From Tachypleus tridentatus (Eukaryota > Arthropoda > Merostomata > Xiphosura > Limulidae), in the NCBI RefSeq assembly GCF_004210375.1, contig NC_134825.1, positions 63,665,558-63,729,557 on the forward strand: DNA of 64,000 nucleotides, read 5' to 3'. A program made the position numbers and the translations under genes. Within the stretch, counting starts at the first letter, position 1, and each line of letters opens with the position of its first letter. The notes below the pieces were generated by a model, which ran no database searches, had not been told where the DNA came from, and saw only the letters and a program-made list of their open reading frames with translations. Positions 1 through 10,289 of this stretch are shown one piece after another.

Positions 1-1
1 A

Positions 2-472
2 CCTACTGCAGACATTTTAAAACACGTAATTAAAAAAATACTGCATGTTCCGAAACAAGAAACCAAAATCAAGGACTTCAGAAAAAAAGAGTACTTTTAT
101 ATGTTAAAAGTGTATACTCATCACCTAAGCCCCAAAGGTATCACAAAACATAAAGTGAATCTAGAAGTACGGACTTTTAAGTCTAAGACTTCATTATGTA
201 GTAAGGCTTACCGCGATCAAATGATTAAATTTCGGATTGTAGAACTGAGGAACCATGGTGCCCCTCGTGTTAGCGCCAAAAAAATAAAGGAGTCTCCACT
301 TTATCGAGCCATGGATATTCTGCAAGAGACACAGACAAATCCCTCTATTCGATCAAACAAGATTAGCCTAAAAGTTGGCAGTGGGTGCTGTTGTCCAGCT
401 GTTATGCTTGAGTTCAGAGTTTCTCAGATAGCCTTTTGTGCAAGACTTTCACAAAAGTTTGAAACAAGCTAA
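2..472 (+). CDS. Unidentified open frame running in from the left edge
   Basis: The frame is open from the first bases of the window to a stop at 470-472, giving 156 residues; the first internal Met codon is at 101. The protein is Lys/Arg-rich, with a run of several Lys near residue 11, and ends in a Cys/Phe-rich segment that includes three consecutive Cys. I do not recognise a family. A 470-nt open frame is long for this AT-rich background, so it could be an exon or a retrocopy/transposon remnant, but no convincing donor, acceptor or catalytic motif is visible. It could also be chance. Confidence 0.3.
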   Translation, partial: PTADILKHVIKKILHVPKQETKIKDFRKKEYFYMLKVYTHHLSPKGITKHKVNLEVRTFKSKTSLCSKAYRDQMIKFRIVELRNHGAPRVSAKKIKESPLYRAMDILQETQTNPSIRSNKISLKVGSGCCCPAVMLEFRVSQIAFCARLSQKFETS

Positions 473-933
473 CAAAGTTTACGAAAGCACGTTACAAATA
501 ATATTAGGAAAACAGTTTAAATTATCTATTGTTTTTTACTACTCTAGACATTACAGTTTTAGTGTGGGATATTTGTATTCTTTTATAACCAAGCGTTGTT
601 GCTCACAACAGTTGTTAGAGGGTGAAGGACTTTTCTAAGCCAGCGAAGCTAGTGAATATGGTGAACATTGTGTGTGTGGAACACGCTTATACTATACATT
701 TCTAATTCTTAAAAAATAGCATAGGGGACTCTATAATTAATGGAGTGTTAAAGATATAACCTATGTAACACCAATGTCTCGTGACAAGCAATTATTTGTT
801 GTTTCACAATCTCCTTTTGAGTCACGCCAGTTTTATTTCACATTTTCTTATAATTATAACATAAAATACAAACCCCAGAATCGTTTCATTACACGTTAGG
901 TTTTATTTGAAAACTATATAGCTGTCGTTATTT
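473..933. other. Intergenic, nothing recognised
   Basis: AT-rich sequence with a short open frame (438-638) that shows no family features. No repeat or splice structure is visible. Confidence 0.4.
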
Positions 934-1054
934 GAATTAAGCACAAAGCTAAACAGTGGAATGACTATCTGTGCTCTGCCCACCCCGGGTATCGAAACCT
1001 GATTTTTAGCATTGTAAGTCCGCAGATATACCGCTTTGCCATTGGGGGGGGCTG
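934..1054 (-). repeat. SINE, Val-tRNA-like family (subfamily with GTGCTTAATTC tail)
   Basis: On the minus strand it reads a tRNA-like head (tctgcggacttacaatgct, then gtttcgatacccg), a GGGCAGAGCACAGATAG body and a tail ending in gcttaattc. It begins with a run of G/C at 1047-1054 where the acceptor-stem-like 5' end lies. Confidence 0.75.
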
Positions 1055-1207
1055 AAAACTCTGACTGGAATAATTAAGGCATAAAATGTTTGTTGTATAA
1101 TTATAGAGGTCGTTACAGTTCTTGACAGTAGAACGGTGGAAACAGTTTCCACAAAGTTTTGTTCTACTGTTTTGTACTATCAAATGTATTATATGTGAGT
1201 ATATATA

Positions 1208-1430
1208 CAGGGTGAGCCAAAAGTAGGTGGACAGTAGGTGACATTATGGGTTCTATTAACAATCTAAAAAAAAAAGAAAACAGATTAAATTAAAACAAAT
1301 GTAATTATAAAATTGTAATTATATAACACAAATAATATAGTTGCAACATAGTTATAATATACAATTGCATTAATATAACCGATACATAAACCTATTCCAA
1401 ATGCTGTCCACCTACTTTTGGCTCACCCTG
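1208..1430. mobile_element. Mariner-type MITE (about 223 bp)
   Basis: Near-perfect terminal inverted repeats of about 28 bp, CAGGGTGAGCCAAAAGTAGG at the left and its complement ending at 1430, are flanked by TA dinucleotides in a TATATA context. The interior is AT-rich and carries no transposase, so the element is non-autonomous. The CAGGGTG terminus and TA target are typical of mariner-group elements. Confidence 0.85.
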
Positions 1431-1804
1431 TATATATACATATTTGAATGAATTTTCAAGTATAGCAATTTACTCACTATTGTGGCGTTCTCTCCTTAAC
1501 AACACGAACTATATAGTTTACAAGGATTTATTATTTGAAAGGAAAATGAATTCAGGTTATTATTGAAGAATTTGAAACACAGTACAAAATAACTTGATTG
1601 GCAACTCTCTTGTTAGTTCACAACTAACGTTTCTGTTTCTTTAAATATGGCATAAGTAACAAAAAAGTCAAGGTTGACGTATGATGAAATTTTAATATAT
1701 TAAAAATACGTAATCTACAGTATGTCCAAAATTACAGCCAAACAATATTCATCGGAACAACTTAATGTAAGTAAAAGGTTGTTGGAGTGCTACTGGTTGT
1801 GAAA

Positions 1805-2143
1805 TTTCATGGTGAAAATATATCTTACTATTTAATACCATGGTTGGAAGGTAACTTGTTGGTTAATACCATGGTGAGAAGATGATTTACTGGTTAATAT
1901 CAGGGTAAAATGATACCTTACTATTTAATACCACAGTGAGAAGACATCCTACTGGTTAATATTATGGTGAGAGGATATCTTACTAGTTAAAACCATGGTA
2001 AGAAGGTAACCTCCTGTTAAATACCATGATAAGAAGATAACTTCCTGGTTAATAACATGGTGAAAAATAACTTGTTAGTTAATACCAAGGTGAGGAAACA
2101 ATTTCCTCGTTAATATCATGGTGAGAAGATATTTTACTAATTA
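1805..2143 (+). repeat. Degenerate minisatellite, about 32-bp unit, 10-11 copies
   Basis: Diverged head-to-tail copies of a unit resembling TTAATACCATGGTGAGAAGA followed by tAACTTACTGG. Many copies keep the palindromic CCATGG core. Unit length drifts by a few bases and copies differ at many sites, so the array is old. Confidence 0.8.
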
Positions 2144-2620
2144 TAAATAAGACATGAAATGATTGTTGACTATGAAGATATAACTAGTCTTCAGTCGCTA
2201 TTAAAAATAATTATTCTTAAATTTAATTGTATTTACGCGTATTAGTTGACTATGCCACTGTTTTGTTAGCTAGAAACTAAATTATTCAAAGGGTTTATTA
2301 GCCATAAATGCCGTACTGTATTTCATGTCTTCCAAGACTTACAGAACTGTTATGTTGAAATTAAAGATGACGCATATGTCGTTTAGAGAGCTCAGCCCCA
2401 AAGTATAACCTTTCTTTTATTTCTGCATATAGAACGTTCTCTTTCAAAATAGCTCCGAAGTGTTTCTTCTTTATATGTATATTACATGATGATTAAGTGG
2501 TTTCAGAAAATTGGTTCTCACTCGAAATGTTCCTTGCTGAATTATCTACTTTCAGTTACTTGTGTTCGAGTAAACCAGATTTTTCTCGTACTTTAATAAT
2601 ATATATACGTTCTTTTACAT
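2144..2620. other. Intergenic, nothing recognised
   Basis: AT-rich sequence with no open frame of note and no repeat that I could match elsewhere in the window. Confidence 0.4.
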
Positions 2621-2621
2621 A

Positions 2622-2712
2622 CTAAGCACAAAGCTGCACAATGGTGAAATCTGTGCTGTGCCAACTGAATGGATCGAACCTCGAAGTTTAGTATTATAAT
2701 GCCTCAAGCTTA
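2622..2712 (-). repeat. SINE fragment, Val-tRNA-like family, diverged
   Basis: It starts with the reversed tail (taagcacaaagctgcacaatgg) and runs through a decayed head containing gatcgaacctcga. Head and body are more mutated than in the copy at 934-1054. Confidence 0.55.
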
Positions 2713-3213
2713 CGAGAGAAAAAGGCATTTATGATTTCATTCACAAACTGTGATGCCGGAGTTGGTATATTGCACTAAACATTACTTCTCGTTGTCGCTT
2801 TTTACAACTTAGTAAGCAGGAAATAAATTTATAAATGTAAAGTATTTAGACCTCTGTGATGAAGACGTGTTAAAAGTGAAGTCGTAATGTACTTTCTTAC
2901 GAGCTTCTTGCTGTGAAGATAATCTGTTGTGTATGTGTTAGCATCCACCACCCAATGCTGGCTGACTTGATAACCTCAATTTTTGGTATGGTGACTGGAA
3001 ACTACCAAATAATGTACAAGAATTATGTTATAGACTTTCGGTTTTCAATACACAGACACAAGTACTTAATAAGATAGATATGACAGTTAGTACCTATTAT
3101 TAAACTTGTAATGCATTTATAATACGGTCATTAGGCATCAAATAACAAAATAAAGAACGAAAAGGAACATTTTCCGACTTTGGTCTTTATACAGTTTCTC
3201 TTCCTTGAAAGTA
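2713..3213. other. Intergenic, nothing recognised
   Basis: No coding potential, tandem repeat or SINE sequence was noticed here. Confidence 0.4.
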
Positions 3214-3465
3214 GGCCCGGCATGGCCAGGTGGTTAAGACACTCGACTCGTAATTCGAGGGTCACGCGTTCGAATCCTCGTCACACCAAACATGCTTGAC
3301 CTTTCAGCCGTCTGGGTGTTATAATGTGACAGTCAATTCCACTATTCGTTGGCGAAAGAGTAGACCAACAGTTGGAGGTGGTCCCTCTAGTCTTACACTG
3401 CTAAATTAGGGACGGCTAGCGCAGATACCCCTCGTGTAGCTGTGCGCGCAATTCAAAACGAACAA
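3214..3465 (+). repeat. SINE, Thr-tRNA-like family
   Basis: The head reads ggcccggcatggccaggtgg with A-box-like ggtggttaag, an anticodon-loop-like actcgtaat and B box gttcgaatcc, followed by the conserved body (ctgctaaattagggacggct) and tail ending near aattcaaaac. The body carries a deletion of about 20 bp in the gatgactagctgcc segment. Confidence 0.85.
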
Positions 3466-4866
3466 TATTATTTTTTCTATTCTTTTGCATTCTAGTGAGG
3501 GGGAAAACACCGTCAAGTTAACAACGTTTGTTAAAACACATTTACACTGGCGATGTACTTCACAAGAAAATCATGAGCCGTTTAGGTTTGCATGTGCGTT
3601 TTGTAGTAGAGGTCTTTAATATACTAGTTGTTGAGATGTAAATTGCTTTAAATTACTCCAATTGTTTTGATTAAATCAACCATATTAATATTTTTGCAAA
3701 AAACAATCAAAATGATTTATTTACCTAATTAAATATTTTGATTAAAGTCAATAAAGCCAACAATGTGCGAAAATAATAATTTGCTTAAGCTATTTTAATC
3801 AAAACAAAACCGATGCATTGCTCCTACTTTTTGCATGGCATTTCAAGTTTCCAAAACAAAATTTCATTTCTGCTGTGTGACCAAGTGCCGTTTTCACTGT
3901 GTTCTGACTTTATTATCGTTCCAGTTGATAAAGAATTTTCTTCTCGTTACAGCACAACGTGAACGAGCATTTGTTGTTATCGAATGTTTTTGTAAAGTCA
4001 TCGCATAAGTGATTCTTGCGAGTACACTCAAACAAAGCAAATGATGTGGCTGAAGCAAGTACATGTATGCGCATGTTCGAGATAAAGCACCATCCTCTTT
4101 CAGTTAAGGGGAGTTAGAAATTAGGCATGTGTATGTAGGAGAAAGAGAAATGGACGTAAAGAGCACGAATGAAGGCTTCACGAAGTTTTTAAATTGTTTT
4201 AGTACATAATTGATCAGGGATATAGAATGATTTTGAAAAAGGTCATCACACAGTGAATAAACGTAAATAATAGCCATATTGATCACACATTACCAAAAAT
4301 TAAGTCTTTTTAAATTTGAAACTCATTGATTGTCCTATTTACCAAAAAGTGCTATATTGGTCACTTTGACCTCAATTTGTAGCCTTAAAACGGCCTCCGA
4401 GACTTCTGCAACATAGCACATATTAGTTCCATACAAAGTTGTACCTGTACCCCGAATTTAGAGTTTGTAGCTTTAAATAAGCGGCCGTACATAAGGAACA
4501 ACCCCACCGACAAAGAGAAAAAAACATTCATTCTTATATATATATATATAGAAAGAAATTTTTATTTCTCCTTTTCAAACTTACACTCCCGTTCTTTTCA
4601 GCCAGAAAAACATTTGGTCATATATCTATATAAATGTTTCTTTTAACCAAGCAAGCGTTAGTGGAATGGTCAAATATTATTTACAACAGTTAATATTGAC
4701 TTGTCCATTAATTAGTTCAAAATTCAAGTAAAATTAATAAACACCAAAGTTCCAAAGTCAGTACCGGTTTATGTTGAAGGTCAATAAATTGGATTATTTC
4801 CAGAAGTCCATTATTATGTGATATAAAGAGTTAAATAGGAATATCTGTTCGTTTTCATTGTCCCTC
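3466..4866. other. Intergenic, includes a short (TA)n tract
   Basis: A TA microsatellite lies near 4535-4552. The minus-strand frame at 4104-4286 is short and has no recognised features. Confidence 0.4.
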
Positions 4867-5134
4867 GGCCTGGCATGGCCTGATGGTGAGAGTGCTGAAA
4901 TCGCAGTCTGTGGCTCATGGAATTGAAACACGTTATTGAAAGTGGTTGTCCTTTGAGTTGTCGGAGATTATAACGTGACAGGCAGTCAGTCCTTCTATGT
5001 GTTGATTAAGAGTAATCCAAGAGTTGATGACGTGTGGTTTTGATCAGCTGCTTTTCCTGTAGTCTATCATTTCTAAGTTAAGGCACATATAGCCCTCGAG
5101 TAGTTTTACACGAATCTCAACAAAATAAATAAAC
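4867..5134 (+). repeat. SINE, Thr-tRNA-like family, highly diverged
   Basis: The ggcctggcatggcctgatgg head, tataacgtgacaggcagtca segment and tail (tatagccctcgagtagtttt) align in order with the family, but the B box and anticodon arm are badly decayed. It is one of the oldest copies in the window. Confidence 0.65.
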
Positions 5135-5159
5135 AGTTACTCCCTCTCTATATATATAT

Positions 5160-5262
5160 TTTGCCCCCTAGTGGCAAAGTGGTATGTTTTACAACGCTAG
5201 AAACCGGGCTTCAATGCCCGTGATGGGCAGAGCCATTAGGTATCTTTGTCCTTAATACAAAA
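5160..5262 (+). repeat. SINE, Val-tRNA-like family
   Basis: Begins with tgccccctagtggcaaagtg, then an acaacgctagaaaccgggct head with a mutated B box, and gggcagagcc. The tail is shortened (ccttaatacaaaacg). Confidence 0.65.
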
Positions 5263-5690
5263 CGATAACAACAAAACAACTTTATATAATTTAAATTTGC
5301 TTATGGTTCGAATGTTGTTAAAAGATACATTTTGCTTTCAATGTAAGAAATTCGCAATAATGTTCATTGGTACAAACGGGCTGTAAATTCCTGAGCTATT
5401 ATGTCACCAAAATGTTTTATTTTCTTACACGAGTTCACTGTACTATTTTGACACGGTACGTCTCTTCGTTAATTTTGTATGCATATTTAAGCTTTTCAAA
5501 ATTATCAAAAGTATATATTTTCATCTTTTTAAAAATCAATTAATGTCAAATTTCCAAATAATAAGTCCACTCGCTTCAGAAAATAAACTAACCACTCTTG
5601 CTTAGTTACCTTTATAGAATTGAAGTTTAATGCGTATATGTACCGAAGGCGTTATAAAAAAAATGTTTCGTATTCTAATTCAAGAACCAA

Positions 5691-5778
5691 AAAACCATTT
5701 TGTTTCAACATTGGATTGCTGGTACATGTGGTACAAAACCATTTTGTTTCAACATGGGATTGCTGGTACATGTGGAAC
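5691..5778 (+). repeat. Tandem duplication, 44-bp unit, 2 copies
   Basis: Two adjacent, almost identical copies of a segment beginning aaaaccattttgtttcaaca and ending gctggtacatgtgg, with one or two differences. It creates the short open frame at 5620-5862, which otherwise has no coding features. Confidence 0.85.
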
Positions 5779-5927
5779 ATCTATTCTCTGTCACTTATAA
5801 AAATTGAAATATTAAAATATCTGAACAAAAGATTCAGTCTAATTAATGTATATAGTTCCTAGTCCATACGTTTTATATTACTTTAAATTTTTCTGTTATG
5901 CTTGGTTTATATTGACGTGTATTTATC

Positions 5928-5928
<1 letters not shown>

Positions 5929-5961
<33 letters not shown>

Positions 5962-5968
5962 GCGCACA
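5929..5968. repeat. (TA)n(CA)n microsatellite
   Basis: About ten TA dinucleotides followed by alternating ac/gc dinucleotides. Confidence 0.9.
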
Positions 5969-6014
5969 TATAGGTGATAAATGAACTGTACACGTATATT
6001 ATAACTTTTGAAAA

Positions 6015-6280
6015 CTGCCAGGTATGTTAAGGCGTTCGAATTGTAATCCCAGCGTCGCGGGTTCGAATCCCGGTCGCACCAAACATGCTCGCCCTTTCAG
6101 CTATGGGGGTGTTATAATGTGATAGTCAATCCTAATGTTCTTTGGTAAAATAGTAGCCCAAGAGTTGGCAGTGGATGATGATGACTAGCTGCCTTCCCTC
6201 TAGTATTACACTGCTAAATTGGGGACAGCTAGCACAGATTGACCTCGTATAACTTTGCGCGAAATTCAAACCAAAAAACA
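6015..6280 (+). repeat. SINE, Thr-tRNA-like family, 5' end slightly truncated
   Basis: Starts inside the head at ctgccaggtatgttaaggcg. The B box gggttcgaatcccggtcgca is intact and the body is full length to a tail ending gcgcgaaattcaaacc. Confidence 0.8.
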
Positions 6281-7440
6281 ATATAGATATAATTAAAATG
6301 CTTATTTAGAGTAATAATACATGTTGTAAAAAAAAAAGACAGCTTCTTGTATAATATTAAATTTGTTTTGCAATATCCCCAATGGATATTTGGAATAATA
6401 AAATATAGTATACTAAAATATAAACTATATTAATAAGTTTATTATTTCCTACTGAATGTCTCTGGAACAGAAGTAAGCAATTTTGCTAACATTATTTATG
6501 GACATCTTTTATATTTTTTGTTGAATTTTGCACAAAAATATTTGAGAAAAAACTAAGCTAACTGGCCCTAATTTAGAAGTAATAGCCTAGAAGGATGGCT
6601 GTTAGTTAAAACCACCAATCGTCAACTCTTGGACTACTCTTTACAAACTAAAAACGGGGTCACAGTATAAATTTTCTACATTCGTTAACTAGATTCGAAA
6701 CCGTATATTATGGGTCAAGCGACTAGTCATAATGTGTGTATATATATATATATGTACTATTTAGCTCAATTCGAAATGCTCTGTGAGGAAACATTTTTAT
6801 TTGTCGCTGGTAAACATTCACATTGTATGGCTCCTCAATTGGAAAGTTTCATAAGAAGTAAATGTTGCTGATATATTTTATTAATATAAGGTTTGTAATG
6901 GTTTTTCTCAACTAACTGTGTCCTATGTTTTATCCATACAGACAACACTTTTTTTAATCAACTCTGGATTTATGTCATATAAAGTCCCACAAATTACCGA
7001 TAGGGGTGACTAAGACAGTTCCATAGACCATCACAAACGTCCTGTGTTGTGTTTTATTCGAATCTAATCCATCCTGCAGATAACGAATTTCTCTTTTTTC
7101 TGAAAGAGGTGGTAGTTAATTTAGTAGATATTTTGTTCATTTATGTTCATAATTCTTATTTCGAAAGCTGTAGATCAACCAATGCAATGACATCACCTTC
7201 GATATTACTATTGATTGTATCGATATGAACAATATAGAACAGCGATAATTCTGTCAACGTTGTTTGTTGCGGACTACAGGATCAACAATAATTAATGTTT
7301 TATTACAATCAATACTGAAGTTTAGTTGTTAATGAAGTTTGGTTTTATGACGCCTTAATACGATACTCTATCGTGTCATTTCATGAATAACTTCATTTTT
7401 AAATAACTCATAGATTGTATTATTTATTTGTTTGTCTATT
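6281..7440. other. Intergenic; faint SINE-tail remnant
   Basis: At about 6560-6670 a decayed minus-strand stretch resembles the Thr-SINE body (aactggccctaatttagaag, accaatcgtcaactcttgga). A TA tract lies near 6735-6752. Nothing else was recognised. Confidence 0.35.
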
Positions 7441-7694
7441 TGTTTTGAATTTCGCGCAAAGCTACACGAGAACTATCTGCACTAGCCGTCCCTAATTTAG
7501 CAGTGTAAGACTAGAGGAAAGGCAGCTAGTCATCACCACCCAACGGCAATTTTGGACTACTGTTTTACCAACGAGTAGTGGGATTGGCCGAAACATTATA
7601 ACGCCCGCACGGTTGAAAGAGAGAACAAGTTTAGTGTGACGGTGATTCGAACTCGCAACCCTCATATTACAAGTCGATCGTTCTAACCACATCT
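7441..7694 (-). repeat. SINE, Thr-tRNA-like family
   Basis: Starts with the reversed tail (ttttgaatttcgcgcaaagc) and ends in the head complement (aagtcgatcgttctaaccac). It is full length with moderate divergence. The minus-strand open frame across it is the SINE, not a gene. Confidence 0.85.
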
Positions 7695-7872
7695 CGTAGA
7701 TTGTAAGTTATGTAAAACAAAAGGTAGAGCTAGTATCTTAACTTTAACGTAGAAGTAACAGTTAAAAATTATTGAAGATTTCTTCATTTCAAAGTGTCAA
7801 AACAGGTATCAAAGAAAGTTAAGTCACCATAAAACAAATTTAAAATTACGTAACTACCAAAGTGAACTACAT

Positions 7873-8100
7873 TAATGTTATAAGTCATAATATTATGAGT
7901 TTATTGTTATTAATTATAAAGTTATGAGGTTGATGTTATTAGCTATAATGTTATGGCATTAATGTCGTTGTTTACAGTGTTTTGAGGTTAATGTTAGTAA
8001 TTATAATGTTGTGAGGTTAATGTTATGAGGTTTATGTTATTAGATATAATTTTATAAGGTTAATGTTATTAGTTATAATGTTATGAAGTTAATTTTATTA
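7873..8100 (+). repeat. Degenerate minisatellite, 25-30-bp unit
   Basis: Diverged copies of a TTATGAGGTTAATGTTATTA-like unit plus a TTATAATG spacer, about eight in all, with variable spacing. Bounded on both sides by non-repeated AT-rich sequence. Confidence 0.75.
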
Positions 8101-9107
8101 CAAGTGGAATTCAACACGTCAGAAATGCATTCAACAGATGACTGTTCTGATGGTAAAATGACAGAGTTCATGATAAAAATATCATAAACGAGTTAATTTC
8201 TATATATATTCTTATCGTTAATTGTTTATACCAAATAAGCAAATACTCTCTTCATTGTACTTTTAAATTGGCATTTGGAACTCTCGTAAAAAGAGAATAA
8301 AAAGGACTGTAACTACAGAAGCAGTTATTAGACTCGAATAATTCCTTTGGCTTAGTAATAAACTTCAGATGCTCATACTAGTAAATATAAACTGAAAATT
8401 GCTCAGTCCTGTATACTTCAAAATTTCTGAAAAATTTGAAAAAAAAATTGTTTGTGCTGTTTAAACCTGAAGAGATGAATACATTTGTTCTTTTCTTAAT
8501 CCTTTAAATCAGTTTCTATTCTTCTGCTCACCGCCGAACTCAGATAACTGTGGATGTGAATAAAACAGAAGTTACCTGAAATATTTCGACTACCTTAACA
8601 ACGTTTTGTCAGAATACTGGAAATGTTAAAACACTTTGCCTGACACTCCAATGCTAGCTTAACCAGTAATTGATAAAACCTGTCCGTTCTTATATCTATC
8701 ATAGTATCAGTAAATTCGCTGAAATTTCGTGGTTTTCAAAAGCTGTTTATGATTTATGTAGAAATTTAACAGTTCTTTTCTGTTGTTTTTTACGTGTTTA
8801 TAATGTATCTGATACAATCACGCGAGATGATTAATTAAATATAATATCCGCTGGAGCTGACAATAAACAACTGATTTTCCTTTTTTGTATACGCACAGGG
8901 AGGTTTTGTACAATAGGAATAGTACAGCTAACATTTGAAAGCTCCGAATGATTGTTGACTTTTGAAATTTATAAAATACTGCTTGTCACAAATTTTAAAA
9001 CAAAGAATATCATATTAAAAGGGGAAAGAAACACTTCCAAATACCTTACTATGATAAATACATGGGATATCCTATTACAAAAGCTAGGAAGAGAGTGAGT
9101 TTTTGGA
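8101..9107. other. Intergenic, nothing recognised
   Basis: AT-rich; no supported coding exon or repeat. Confidence 0.4.
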
Positions 9108-9108
9108 A

Positions 9109-9187
9109 TTAAGCACAAACTCACACAGTGAGTTGTCTTTGCTTTGTCCACCACGAGTATCATAGATGTGTGTCTTCTCGCCCTACA
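9109..9187 (-). repeat. SINE fragment, Val-tRNA-like family
   Basis: Reversed tail gaattaagcacaaactcaca, then the body (gtccaccacgagtatcata). It stops within the head near 9187, so it is truncated. Confidence 0.55.
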
Positions 9188-9584
9188 AGACACTTTCATA
9201 CATCTTACTATATGCATACCATGTCATATTACAAGCGAGGAGACACTTCCAAACATTTTACTAAATACATATAATATTACGACGACAAATGTTTTTACAG
9301 AACTATGAATAAGATTCACATTAGTGTCACGAACAAACACTTCATATTCCAAATGTATATAAGTTTAGTGCCATAATAGAATATCTGCAAAAAAAAACCA
9401 ACAAAAATATCTATAAACCCGCTGTCAACTTCTTCAAAGTTACAATGGCAACCATCTTTGGGATGTCCTGTTGTTGATACTGATCCTTAAACAAATTGTG
9501 AAGAACTCCATTTTAAATGTTACATTATTATAGTGCACATTCCAGTTATATTTATTTTTCAATTTATTTTCCTCTTATTTTATC
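9188..9584. other. Intergenic, nothing recognised
   Basis: No open frame or repeat of note. Confidence 0.35.
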
Positions 9585-9864
9585 CACGGCCATCCATGGC
9601 CAAGTGTGTTAAGGCGTCCGACTCGTAATCTGAGGGTCGTGGGTTCGCATACCCGTTGCGTCAAACATGCTCGCCCTTTCAGCCGTGGAGGCGTTATAAT
9701 GTGACGGTGAATGCCACTATTCGTTGGTAAAAGAGTAGCTCAAGAGTTGGCGGTGGGTGGTGATGACTAACTGCCTTTCCTTTAGTCTTACACTGCTAAA
9801 TTAGGGACGGCTAGCACAGTTAGTCTTGGAGTAGCTTTGCGTGAAATTCAAACCAAACCAAACT
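9585..9864 (+). repeat. SINE, Thr-tRNA-like family
   Basis: Head ccacggccatccatggccaa and anticodon-loop-like ctcgtaatct are present; the B box is mutated (gggttcgcatacccg). The body and tail are complete and well conserved. Confidence 0.85.
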
Positions 9865-10289
9865 TTATAAAGAAAGACAGCAAGAAAATATAATAAAAGC
9901 GGGATGATAATCATATATATTATCATGAACATGTTTATCAAATTAATTTATAACAAGTATAAAAAATCCAGTCCGAGAAAGTAAATAAACACAAGGAAAA
10001 GAATTTATACTATCCTTATGATGGCTAACCAACTTCAAGTAAAATTAAATATGGTCATTTTAGTCTTTCTCTAGGCTATGACTATTATAACTTTATTAGT
10101 ATACTTAAATATCAGGCTTTTACCATTTAAAACAACTCCTATAATCGATAGACATGTAGTTCCGTTTTCCAGTTACATTTTAGGGACTCTGCATTGATTT
10201 TAAAATATAATAAATCATTGTTTCAGTTAAAAAAATACTTTTATTGTATTTAAGTTTCATTGGGGAAGTAAAATCAAGACAAGTACTAA
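9865..10289. other. Left flank of the satellite array
   Basis: Unique AT-rich sequence. The array begins abruptly after aagtactaat. Confidence 0.4.
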
